In this document: positions 56,496-64,000 of the stretch, one piece after another
Numbering within the stretch: the stretch's first letter is position 1
Layout: every line of letters begins with the position of its first letter
Assembly: GCF_003594935.2 (NCBI RefSeq)
Contig: NZ_CP043342.1
Coordinates: 3,224,001 to 3,288,000 of the forward strand
DNA length: 64,000 nt
Direction: 5' to 3'
Source: Enterobacter huaxiensis
GTDB lineage: Bacteria > Pseudomonadota > Gammaproteobacteria > Enterobacterales > Enterobacteriaceae
Notes under the pieces: generated by a model
Told to the model about the DNA's origin: nothing
What the model saw: only the letters and a program-made list of their open reading frames with translations
The model's database searches: none
Program-made: the position numbers and the translations under genes

Positions 56496-58022
56496 TCATC
56501 CGCGCGGAGCGTCGCCAAAGACCTTGTAGTCCGGGAGCTGCACCTGCTGATACGGCTCCCAGCCGCCGCCGAGCGCCTTGTAAAGCGCCACCAGGTCGAG
56601 GGCGCTTTGCACCTGCGCCTGCGCGCGCTGCTGCTGGGCCTGCGCCAGCTGCCGCTGGGCGTCCAGCACGTCGATAAAGCTGGCGATCCCCTGCCGGTAG
56701 CTGTCGCTTGCCAGGTCGAATGCGTTTTGCAGCGCGTCGATGGTTTTTGCCAGACCCGCTTCGCGCTGCTGGTCGGTTCGATAGCTCACCAGCGCGTTTT
56801 CCACATCCCCGAGCGCCGTCAGCACCGTCTGGCGATAGTCCAGCACCGCCGCGCCCTGCTGCGCGCGCGCCACCTTGACGCTGGAGACCAGCCGGCCGCC
56901 CTGGAAGATGGGAATGGAGACCTGCGGGCCGAAGCTGTAGAAATGGCTGCTCCAGTCGGTCAGCCAGTTAGTTTCACTGTTGCGCAGGCCAAACTGCCCG
57001 GAGAGGGTGAAGCTCGGGAACAGCTCCGCCACCGAGACGCCAATCTGCGCCGTGGCGGCATGAAGGTTCGCCTCGGCCTCGCGCACGTCCGGACGACGGC
57101 GCGCCAGCGTCGACGGGATCCCCGTTTGCACGATATCCGGTAAGGCTGGCATCGGCTTAACCGTCTGCAGCTCCGCATCCAGCGCGTCCGGCGGTTTGCC
57201 AAGCAGGATCGCCAGGCCGTTCATCGCCTGCCGCTCCTGCGCCTGATACTGCGGGAGCTGCGCTTCAAGATTGCCCAGCTGCGCGCGGGCGTTTTCCACG
57301 TCCATCTGCGGAGACAGCCCGCCGCGCTGGCGGCTTTCCGTGAGATCCAGCGTCTGCTGGGCGCTTTCAATCTGGGTGTTGAGCGTGGCGATAATGCTCT
57401 GGGCGCCGCGCAGCTGGAGCCACGCGCGCGCGACTTCGGCCTCCAGCGACACCAGGGCATCGTTACGCTGCTCTATCGCCGCTTTCTGCTGCGCTTCGGC
57501 GGCTTCCACCTGGCGGCGTACCTTGCCCCACAGGTCAATTTCCCACTGGGCGTCGAAGCTGCCCTGGTAGAGGTTTATCGGCTGCGTCAGCGGCCCTAAC
57601 GCCCCTTTGAGTTCAGGGTCGACGCTATCCAGCTGGTCATAGACGCCGTGGGATTTTAGCTCCCCTTCCAGCCCGAGCTGCTGACGCGTCGCCTGCAGAT
57701 TGCCGTTCACCGACGGGTAAAAGGCCCCGCCGGCCTGATTTATCTGTTCGCGCGCCCCGGCGATGCGCAGCACCGTTTGCTGCAGGGACAAATTCCCGGC
57801 GATGGCGCGTTCAACCAGGCTGTCGAGCTGCGGCGAGCCGAAGGTTTTCCACCAGCGCGGGTTGGTTGCGGCTGAGGTTGTTTTCGACTTCACCTCGCCG
57901 TCGCCCCTGTCGTTCCAGTGCGAAGCGGCAGGTGGTGCGGGCTGCTGGTAGTCTGGCCCCACGGCGCAGCCCACCAGCAGCATCATTATCATCAGGGGGT
58001 GTAAACGTCTGTGTATCATCAA
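56496..58022 (-). CDS. Outer membrane efflux lipoprotein (OprM/NodT type)
   Basis: A 508-aa TolC-like outer membrane factor. The signal peptide ends in a lipobox (MLLVGCAVGPDYQQPA), so it is a lipoprotein. Two repeated outer-membrane efflux domains follow, with helical coiled-coil stretches such as VEAAEAQQKAAIEQRNDALVS. It overlaps the transporter gene by 4 bp. It should form the outer channel for the DHA2 pump and HlyD adaptor encoded with it. Confidence 0.9.
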   Translation of the reverse strand: MMIHRRLHPLMIMMLLVGCAVGPDYQQPAPPAASHWNDRGDGEVKSKTTSAATNPRWWKTFGSPQLDSLVERAIAGNLSLQQTVLRIAGAREQINQAGGAFYPSVNGNLQATRQQLGLEGELKSHGVYDQLDSVDPELKGALGPLTQPINLYQGSFDAQWEIDLWGKVRRQVEAAEAQQKAAIEQRNDALVSLEAEVARAWLQLRGAQSIIATLNTQIESAQQTLDLTESRQRGGLSPQMDVENARAQLGNLEAQLPQYQAQERQAMNGLAILLGKPPDALDAELQTVKPMPALPDIVQTGIPSTLARRRPDVREAEANLHAATAQIGVSVAELFPSFTLSGQFGLRNSETNWLTDWSSHFYSFGPQVSIPIFQGGRLVSSVKVARAQQGAAVLDYRQTVLTALGDVENALVSYRTDQQREAGLAKTIDALQNAFDLASDSYRQGIASFIDVLDAQRQLAQAQQQRAQAQVQSALDLVALYKALGGGWEPYQQVQLPDYKVFGDAPRG

Positions 58023-59590
58023 TGTGCTCCTGCACTCCCCTCGCTCTTAACCGGCGAGAGCAACAAACAAAACGGAATCAGTAAGAAGGCCACCGCGCTC
58101 AGGAGGGTGAAAACGTCGATGTAGGCCAGGAAGCGCGACTGCTCGATCATGGTCTGGTACATGCGCCCGGTGGCAATTCCCGTAGGGTCACCCACCTGGG
58201 TGGTGAAATTTTGAATCGCCTGGGCGCTTTCGCGAATCGCCAGCTGGAACTGCTCGTTAAACGGCGAGGCGTGGTACGCCAGATGGGCGCTGTGCGCCTG
58301 CGAGCGTTCGGTTATCGCCGCCGTCGAGAGCGAAATCCCAATCGAACCCGCCACGTTGCGGAACATGGTAAACAGCGCCGCCGCATCGGCATTGAGACGC
58401 CTCGGTATCGAGATAAAGGCAATGGTGGTCAGCGGCACAAACAGGAACCCCAGCCCAATCGACTGCGCGCTGCGGAACAGCACCAGCGTTTCGAAGTCGA
58501 TATCCGGCGTCAGCGTGCGGGACCAGAAGAACGACACCGCCAGGCAGGTAAAGCCAAAGGCGATTATCCAGCGCGTCTGCACCACCGGCATCAGCTTCAG
58601 CACCAGCGGAATGGTCAACACAATCAGCACCGCCCCGGGCGAAAGCACCAGCCCGGACCAGGTGGCGGTATAGCCTAAATCCTGCTGCGCCAGCTGCGGG
58701 ATCACCACCGAGCTGCCGTAGAGGATCATCGCCATCCCCGCCATCAGCAGGCTGGAGATCGCGAAGTTGCGGTCCTTCATACAGTGCAGATCCACCACCG
58801 GCTTTTTGGCGTACATCAGCCAGTAAATGGCGCCGATAATGCCGATAAGCGTCAGCACGGCGAAGGTGCGGGTAAAGTCAGAGTTGAACCAGTCTTCGTC
58901 TTCCCCGCGGTCAAGCATCACCTGCAGGCAGCCCAGGCCGAGGGCGATCAGGCCGATCCCCGTCCAGTCGACGGAGAGCTTCTCTTTTGATTTGCTCTCC
59001 CAAGGCGGATCTTCCAGCAGATTGTAGATCGCCAGCACCGTCACAATCCCCACCGGAATGTTGATGAAGAACACCCAGCGCCAGGAATAGTTATCGGTGA
59101 TCCAGCCGCCTAGGGTTGGCCCAAGGACCGGCGCAACGATAATGGCAATCGATGAGAGGCCGAAGGCTTTGCCCCTGTCCTCGGGCTTAAAGTAGTCGAG
59201 CAGCACCGACTGCTGCGTCGGCTGTAGCCCGCCGCCAAAGAAGCCCTGCATCACGCGAAACAGGATGATCTGCCACAGCTCGGTAGCAATACCGCACAGG
59301 AACGAGCAGATGGTGAACATCACGATGCAGATCAGGAAGAACTGCTTGCGGCCAAACAGTCGGCTAAGGAAGGCAGAGATGGGCAGCACGATGCCGTTCG
59401 CCACCAGGTAGCTGGTCAATACCCAGGTGGATTCGTCGTAGCTGGCCGAGAGCGACCCCGCGACGTGCGGTAGCGCCACGTTAACGATAGTGGTATCGAG
59501 GATCTCCATAAATACCGCCAGCGTGACCACGATAGCCACCGCCCACGGGTTGCTGGCAGGCTTCCAGCTGTCGTGGCTGTGGTCCGTCAT
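58019..59590 (-). CDS. DHA2-family drug efflux MFS transporter (EmrB-like)
   Basis: A 523-aa, 14-helix MFS pump. Conserved motifs include LDTTIVNVALPHVAGSL (motif D1), GRKQFFLICIVMF (motif A) and GPTLGGWITDNYSWRWVFFINIPVGI (motif C and the DHA2 signature). It overlaps both neighbours by 4 bp (ATGA), so HlyD, pump and outer channel are made together as a tripartite exporter. Substrate unknown; EmrB relatives expel hydrophobic weak acids. Confidence 0.92.
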   Translation of the reverse strand: MTDHSHDSWKPASNPWAVAIVVTLAVFMEILDTTIVNVALPHVAGSLSASYDESTWVLTSYLVANGIVLPISAFLSRLFGRKQFFLICIVMFTICSFLCGIATELWQIILFRVMQGFFGGGLQPTQQSVLLDYFKPEDRGKAFGLSSIAIIVAPVLGPTLGGWITDNYSWRWVFFINIPVGIVTVLAIYNLLEDPPWESKSKEKLSVDWTGIGLIALGLGCLQVMLDRGEDEDWFNSDFTRTFAVLTLIGIIGAIYWLMYAKKPVVDLHCMKDRNFAISSLLMAGMAMILYGSSVVIPQLAQQDLGYTATWSGLVLSPGAVLIVLTIPLVLKLMPVVQTRWIIAFGFTCLAVSFFWSRTLTPDIDFETLVLFRSAQSIGLGFLFVPLTTIAFISIPRRLNADAAALFTMFRNVAGSIGISLSTAAITERSQAHSAHLAYHASPFNEQFQLAIRESAQAIQNFTTQVGDPTGIATGRMYQTMIEQSRFLAYIDVFTLLSAVAFLLIPFCLLLSPVKSEGSAGAH

Positions 59591-60681
59591 TCGAGCGTGA
59601 CCTTCGGCTCAACGGACAGCCCCAGCGGCAGCGGTTGGTTCGGATCCAGGCCTTTATCAATCACGATTTTCACCGGCACGCGCTGAACGATCTTCACAAA
59701 GTTGCCGGTGGCGTTCTCTGACGGAAACGCGGAGAAGCGCGAGCCGCTGCCCTGCTGGATGCTGTCGATATGGCCTTCAAGCTCCATATCCGGCCAGGCA
59801 TCGACCGAGACCGTTACCTTGTTACCCGGCTTCATGCGTTCAAGCTGCGACTCTTTGAAGTTCGCAACCACCCACACGTTCGGGGAAACCAGCGAGAACA
59901 GCGCCGATCCCGCCTGCACCAGCGTCCCGGGCTGGACGTTGCGTTTGGTGACAAAGCCGTCGAACGGGGCGCGAACTTCGGTATAAGAGAGGTTCAGGTT
60001 TGCGGTTTCAAGCTGGGCTTTAGCCTGATCGACCTGCCGTTCGCGCGCTTCAACATTTGTCTCCTGCTGGCGGATCTGCAGCTGAACCTGCTCCGCCACC
60101 TCCAGCTGCGCCTGCGCGCTGGCCAGCCCGGCCTGGGCGCTGCGCAGCTGGGCATTTGCGGAATCGATACTTTGCTGCGTGGTCGCGCGCGGGTCGACGC
60201 CGCGCTGACGGCGGTACTCCGCCTGCGCGTTCGCCATATCCGCCTGGGCTTTCAGCACCTGGGCTTTAGCCTCGTCGCGCTGGGCGGGATATTGCACCTT
60301 CGAGAGCGCCAGCTGCGCCTGCGCCTGGTGCAGCTGAGCAACCGCCAGTCCCAGCTGGGCCTGAGCCTGATCGCGCTGGGCGGTGCTGTCTCGGGGATCG
60401 ATAACGACCAGCAGGTCGCCCTTTTTCACGCGTTGGTTATCGCGCACGTGAAGTTCGGTCACGTAGCCCGCGGCTTTGGGGGCAATCGTGACCACGTCGC
60501 CGTCGGTAAAGGCGTCGTCCGTGGTCTCCTGGTTGCGGGTCAACAGCCACCAGACGAGCGCCACAACCACCATCACGACCACGACAATGCCGAGGATAAT
60601 TAACGGTTTTTTGCCCGGACGCTTGCGCGCGTTATTGTTGTTTTCCTGCTCGTCAGCAGGCGGGTTTTGATCTTCAGCCAT
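59587..60681 (-). CDS. HlyD-family membrane fusion protein (EmrA-like)
   Basis: A 364-aa periplasmic adaptor. A disordered, charged N terminus is followed by one membrane helix (about 27-48), a biotinyl-lipoyl half (TIAPKAAGYVTELHVRDNQRVKKGDLL), a long alpha-helical hairpin rich in Q and A (about 105-215), and the second half-motif VRAPFDGFVTKRNVQPGTLV. It is the first gene of the tripartite efflux operon. No regulator gene is adjacent. Confidence 0.92.
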   Translation of the reverse strand: MAEDQNPPADEQENNNNARKRPGKKPLIILGIVVVVMVVVALVWWLLTRNQETTDDAFTDGDVVTIAPKAAGYVTELHVRDNQRVKKGDLLVVIDPRDSTAQRDQAQAQLGLAVAQLHQAQAQLALSKVQYPAQRDEAKAQVLKAQADMANAQAEYRRQRGVDPRATTQQSIDSANAQLRSAQAGLASAQAQLEVAEQVQLQIRQQETNVEARERQVDQAKAQLETANLNLSYTEVRAPFDGFVTKRNVQPGTLVQAGSALFSLVSPNVWVVANFKESQLERMKPGNKVTVSVDAWPDMELEGHIDSIQQGSGSRFSAFPSENATGNFVKIVQRVPVKIVIDKGLDPNQPLPLGLSVEPKVTLE

Positions 60682-60782
60682 AGTTCAGCAACGGTCCTGT
60701 CAGTGAGCGGCATCACACTATGCCGTTCACTAAAGCTAGGACGTTGCTATACATTTGCCAGGATAAACTGACAAATAGCGCA

Positions 60783-61892
60783 CTATATGAGAAGGAATAG
60801 TCCGAATCCGATCGCGGCGGCCCAGGCAAGCATCGGGACCGACCACAAATGGAACCGCCACCAGATGCGGCGGTCGTTGGCCATGCGCAGGGCAATGAGG
60901 TTCGCCAGCGAGCCGGGCAGCAGCCCAAAGCCGCCGACGTTTACCGCCCACGCAAGGAGCGTATCAGGGGGAACGTAGTTGAGGAGCAGGATAGTAGAAG
61001 GTACGTTGCTGATAACCTGCGAGAGGCCAATTGCCGTCAGCCACAGCCCCGGCTGAGACAGGCCACTCACGTTATGCAGAACGTTCTGCAGCGCGGGAAG
61101 CTGGATGAGCAAATGCACATCGATAAACATTGCCATAAAGACCAGCAGCAGCGTCCAGTCCACGCTCACCAGCACGCGCCTTGCCAGCACTAGAAACCCG
61201 GCAGCAACCAGCAGTACGCCCGCCAGCTCAAACTTCATCTCCAGTGCAATCAGGAAAACGATGTACAGCGCCAGACAGCTCCAGACCAGCCGTGGCTGCC
61301 ACTGCGGGCCCGCGGTTCCGCTGTGGTACTGCAGCTTTTTATCCGGGAAGGCAAACCAGCAGACCACCAGCAGGGACACCGTCATCACCAGCGCCAGCGG
61401 AGCCATCTGCCAGGTAAAGGCGGCAAACGACAGCCCGGAGCGTCCCCAGAGCAGAATGTTTTGCGGGTTACCGATGGGGGTTAACAGTGAACCCGCGTTA
61501 ACCGCCAGCGCTTCAAAGATAATGAGGCGGGTAACGGGTATTTCGCAAAGCTTACGCAGCGTAAGCGTTAGCGGCACGATGATAAACAGCGCCACATCGT
61601 TAGTCAGAAAGGTCGACAGCACCGCTGCAGAAAAGACCATAAAGAGGGAGAGCCTGCGCTCGGTGGCAAAGCGGCGCACCATCTTGCGCCCCAGCACGTC
61701 AAAGTAGCCGCTCAGCTCCACCCCTTTGGTCAGCATCATTAAGCCGCTCAGGGTAATAATGGTGCGCCAGTCAATGGCCGCAGGCCAGGCGTGAGGGGCA
61801 AACGGCACAAAGAAGCTTAACCCTGCGCCAACAAGCAATAAGAGATGAAAGAAACGATCGCGGGCCAGCGCCTGCAGTCCGGGGATCGTCAT
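60783..61892 (-). CDS. ybiR: Putative anion transporter YbiR
   Basis: A 369-aa inner-membrane protein of the ArsB/NhaD ion-transporter superfamily with about 10-11 helices. [17 protein letters not shown] and [21 protein letters not shown] are typical. [18 protein letters not shown] is the conserved hairpin-loop motif. It matches E. coli YbiR, of unproven function. It overlaps mntR by 4 bp and so is translationally coupled to it. Confidence 0.9.
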   Translation of the reverse strand: MTIPGLQALARDRFFHLLLLVGAGLSFFVPFAPHAWPAAIDWRTIITLSGLMMLTKGVELSGYFDVLGRKMVRRFATERRLSLFMVFSAAVLSTFLTNDVALFIIVPLTLTLRKLCEIPVTRLIIFEALAVNAGSLLTPIGNPQNILLWGRSGLSFAAFTWQMAPLALVMTVSLLVVCWFAFPDKKLQYHSGTAGPQWQPRLVWSCLALYIVFLIALEMKFELAGVLLVAAGFLVLARRVLVSVDWTLLLVFMAMFIDVHLLIQLPALQNVLHNVSGLSQPGLWLTAIGLSQVISNVPSTILLLNYVPPDTLLAWAVNVGGFGLLPGSLANLIALRMANDRRIWWRFHLWSVPMLAWAAAIGFGLFLLI

Positions 61893-62362
61893 TCTGCACC
61901 GGGTCCGTATTTAAGGGTGAACTCGCGGAACTTCACCAGCGTCTCTTCGCTGACGTGGTGCTCCATGCCTTCCGCGTCCCGGCGGGCAATATCCTGGCTG
62001 ACGCCCAGCACCAGTAAAAAGTTTTCCACGATCTGATGACGCTCGCGGCTCTCCTGCGCCAGCTTTTCGCCTTCTGCCGTCAGAAACACGCCGCGCCAGG
62101 GGATCATTTCGATCAGGCCCACCGTCGCCAGACGTTTTAACATTTTGGCAACCGTTGGCTGGGACACGCCCAGCCGGGCAGCCATGTCGACCTGACGCGC
62201 TTCGCCCACTTCGCGAATCAAATCGGAGATCAGCTCGACGTAGTCATCAATTAGCTCCCGGCGGTGCGCTTCCCGCACCTGGCGGAACCCTTCAACATGC
62301 TCTTCAACATTCACCAGTTGCGTCGTTTTTTTTGTTGTTGGCTTACCTGCGCGACGGTTCAT
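61889..62362 (-). CDS. mntR: Manganese-dependent regulator MntR
   Basis: A 157-aa DtxR/MntR-family regulator. It has an N-terminal winged helix ([22 protein letters not shown]) and a dimerisation/metal domain with E, H and D ligands ([25 protein letters not shown]). With Mn(II) it represses mntH and mntS and activates the mntP exporter in E. coli. It is divergent from mntS, and a matching MntR box lies in the shared region. Confidence 0.95.
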   Translation of the reverse strand: MNRRAGKPTTKKTTQLVNVEEHVEGFRQVREAHRRELIDDYVELISDLIREVGEARQVDMAARLGVSQPTVAKMLKRLATVGLIEMIPWRGVFLTAEGEKLAQESRERHQIVENFLLVLGVSQDIARRDAEGMEHHVSEETLVKFREFTLKYGPGAE

Positions 62363-62469
62363 TGTGCTTCCTCAATGGGGGTGACGCTTCCAGCGTCCTG
62401 TAACGGAGCGCACAGTGTAAACCATAGCTCTACAAGCACAAAAAATTAACGAATTAGCCATAGCTATAC

Positions 62470-62489
62470 AATATAGCCTGTGCTATATC
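62470..62489. promoter_or_regulatory. MntR box
   Basis: AATATAGC-CTGT-GCTATATC closely follows the E. coli MntR box AACATAGC-N4-GCTATGTT. It is 56 bp upstream of the mntS start and about 108 bp upstream of mntR, so it most likely represses mntS when manganese is ample. Confidence 0.75.
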
Positions 62490-62545
62490 TGTATGTAATG
62501 CAGTCACCCTTCACGGATCGAAGGGATCAAACTTCAGGAGGTCAT

Positions 62546-62674
62546 ATGAACGAATTCAAGAGGTGTATGAACGTGTTTACCCACTCTCCTTTCCAGGTAC
62601 GCTTAAAGCTGTTAAACATGCTGTGCGACATGTTTACCCACAAACCGCACCAGGACGACAAACCTTCCCACTAA
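62546..62674 (+). CDS. mntS: Small protein MntS
   Basis: A 42-aa manganese-related small protein (MNEFKRCMNVFTHSPFQVRL as opening), clearly the counterpart of E. coli MntS, which raises intracellular Mn availability by inhibiting the MntP exporter. An AGGAGG ribosome site lies 4 bases before the ATG. The conserved RCM, HSPF, RL and MLCDM positions are kept; the tail differs (THKPHQDDKPSH). The locus also corresponds to the former sRNA RybA. A terminator follows immediately. Confidence 0.92.
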   Translation: MNEFKRCMNVFTHSPFQVRLKLLNMLCDMFTHKPHQDDKPSH

Positions 62675-62703
62675 GCGGCGTCGCGGTACGCCGCTTCATT
62701 TTT
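62673..62703 (+). terminator. mntS terminator
   Basis: AAGCGGCGT / ACGCCGCTT is a 9-bp stem that begins inside the stop codon and is followed by CATTTTT. Confidence 0.85.
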
Positions 62704-62953
62704 CCGTCACAATCCCCGTGTAAACTGGCTTTTTGCCGCCCTATTCCCGATCTTTTTTACGGATTTGCAGCCCCCTTCGCAAAACATCTGTTTAGCAACT
62801 GTTGACCTTATTACCCGCTCGCTCTATCTTCTTGCAGCCCTGCACCCTTTGCGGCTCGCTGAAGCGGACCCTCATTCCCTCTCCACGCACTGTCAGGCAG
62901 GCTTTGACCCTTGGCGCCAGGGTGAGCACATGGCGTTTTCACGATAGTTGCCT

Positions 62954-64000
62954 ATGAACGTAACCCTGAAAGACACACTTGTTACCCGCCGCCGGGCCTT
63001 AAGCCCGTGGACGGGATTTTACTTTCTGCAATCTCTGCTGATTAACTTTGCGCTTGGCTATCCGTTTAGCCTGCTTTATGCCGTCGCCTTCACCTGTATT
63101 CTTCATCTGCTGTGGCGGAGCGCGCCGCGCGCGCAAAAAGTGTTAATCGGGGTCTGTTCACTGGTCGCAGCCTTCTATTTTCCGTTTGGTCAGGCCTACG
63201 GCTCGCCAAACTTTAATACCCTGCTGGCGCTGCACTCGACCAATATGGAAGAGTCGACGGAGATCCTGACGATTTTCCCGTGGTACAACTACGTGGTCGG
63301 ACTCTTCATTTTTGCGCTGGGCGCGATCGCGGTTCGCCGTAAGCCGTCCGAGAAAAAAGCGTGGGGCAGAATCGAAAGCCTTTGTCTGGCCTTCAGCGTC
63401 GTCACCTTTTTCGTTACGCCGGTGCAAAACCTGGCCTGGGGTGGCGTATTTAAGCTGAAAGATACCGGCTATCCGGTGTTCCGCTTTGTGAAGGACGTGG
63501 TGGTCAATAACGCGGAAGTGCTCGACGAGCAGACGCGCATGGCCGAGCTTTCCACTATGAAAGATACCTGGAACGTACTGGCCGTAAAGCCGAAGTACCA
63601 CACCTACGTGGTGGTCATCGGTGAAAGCGCACGCCGCGATGCGCTGGGCGCGTTTGGCGGGCATTGGGATAACACCCCGTTTGCCAGCTCGGTCAACGGC
63701 ACGCTGTTTACCGACTACGTCGCGGCCAGCGGGTCAACGCAAAAGTCACTCGGCCTGACGCTGAACCGCGTGGTCGACGGCAAACCGCAGTATCAGGATA
63801 ACTTCGTTACGCTCGCCAACCGCGCCGGTTTCCAGACCTGGTGGTTCTCGAATCAGGGGCAGATCGGCGAATATGATACCGCTATCGCCAGCATCGCGAA
63901 GCGTGCCGATGAGGTGCAGTTTTTGAAAAGCGGCGATTTCGAAGCCGACAAAAATACTAAAGATGAAGCCCTGTTAAAGATGACCGCGCAGGTCTTTGCT
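62954..64000 (+). CDS. ybiP: Phosphoethanolamine transferase YbiP/OpgE, N-terminal part (cut by window edge)
   Basis: From the ATG at 62954 an open frame of 349 residues runs off the window. The N-terminal membrane domain has about four to five helices (to residue ~150). The periplasmic alkaline-phosphatase-like domain follows, with the catalytic threonine region VVVIGESARRDALGAFGG...SGSTQKSLGLTLNR. This is the EptA/CptA/YbiP arrangement, and the map position next to mntS matches ybiP of E. coli (I recall it as opgE, adding phosphoethanolamine to osmoregulated periplasmic glucans). The catalytic C-terminal half is outside the window. Confidence 0.9.
   Translation, partial: MNVTLKDTLVTRRRALSPWTGFYFLQSLLINFALGYPFSLLYAVAFTCILHLLWRSAPRAQKVLIGVCSLVAAFYFPFGQAYGSPNFNTLLALHSTNMEESTEILTIFPWYNYVVGLFIFALGAIAVRRKPSEKKAWGRIESLCLAFSVVTFFVTPVQNLAWGGVFKLKDTGYPVFRFVKDVVVNNAEVLDEQTRMAELSTMKDTWNVLAVKPKYHTYVVVIGESARRDALGAFGGHWDNTPFASSVNGTLFTDYVAASGSTQKSLGLTLNRVVDGKPQYQDNFVTLANRAGFQTWWFSNQGQIGEYDTAIASIAKRADEVQFLKSGDFEADKNTKDEALLKMTAQVFA

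Overview
The window is chromosomal DNA from a member of the Enterobacteriaceae. Gene content and order largely follow the Escherichia coli K-12 stretch from the artJ/rlmC side (ybjO, potIHGF) through grxA, ybjL, mdfA, dacC, rimO, gsi, moeAB, ybiWY and ldtB to mntR/ybiP. Protein lengths and motifs match the E. coli family members closely. The GC-rich codon usage and the extra loci (a TCS beside rlmC, an ars operon, a GH31 locus, a beta-glucoside PTS locus and a tripartite efflux operon) suggest Enterobacter or a close relative (Lelliottia, Leclercia). The genus is an inference. No tRNA, rRNA, CRISPR array, integrase or transposase was found.

Layout. 0-1.35 kb: a two-component system (sensor kinase cut by the window edge). 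1.45-7.3 kb: rlmC, ybjO and the putrescine importer potFGHI, all on the minus strand. 7.7-12.7 kb: ybjN, rimK, nfsA, grxA, ybjM, ybjL. 12.8 kb: the sigma-E dependent small RNA gene rybB with a recognisable promoter and terminator. 12.9-17.05 kb: an accessory segment. It holds a compact T6SS-like module (a 38-codon ORF, a 235-aa protein with a glycine-rich hydrophobic segment, a 60-aa two-helix membrane protein, and Hcp) followed by arsRBC. 17.1-28.7 kb: rcdA, ybjJ, ybjI, mdfA, a PAP2 phosphatase plus ybjG behind a BasR/PmrA box, deoR, dacC, gstB, yliI, bssR, rimO. 28.8-37.2 kb: the glutathione importer gsiABCD with iaaA, then moeAB.

37.3-43.8 kb: fsaA, ybiY, ybiW, ybiV and ybiU. Three intergenic regions here carry an identical 15-bp word (TTACTTTCGAATGAA) upstream of ybiYW (shared with divergent fsaA), ybiV and ybiU. 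The ybiYW copy lies between an FNR-like site and a -10 element. This points to an anaerobically induced, commonly repressed regulon around the YbiW/FsaA anhydrosugar-phosphate pathway. 43.8-48.8 kb: a LacI regulator, MFS transporter and GH31 alpha-glycosidase. 48.9-51.7 kb: the ABC-F protein YbiT and the L,D-transpeptidase LdtB.

51.7-55.3 kb: a GntR/EIIC/6-phospho-beta-glucosidase operon with two GntR-type operators at its promoter. 55.3-60.7 kb: an aldo/keto reductase and a complete HlyD-DHA2-outer membrane factor efflux operon. 60.8-64 kb: ybiR, mntR, the small protein gene mntS with an MntR box, and the 5' part of ybiP. Two families of short palindromic repeats (REP-like, and a GCCCTCACCC/GGGAGAGGG hairpin) mark many intergenic gaps and operon ends.
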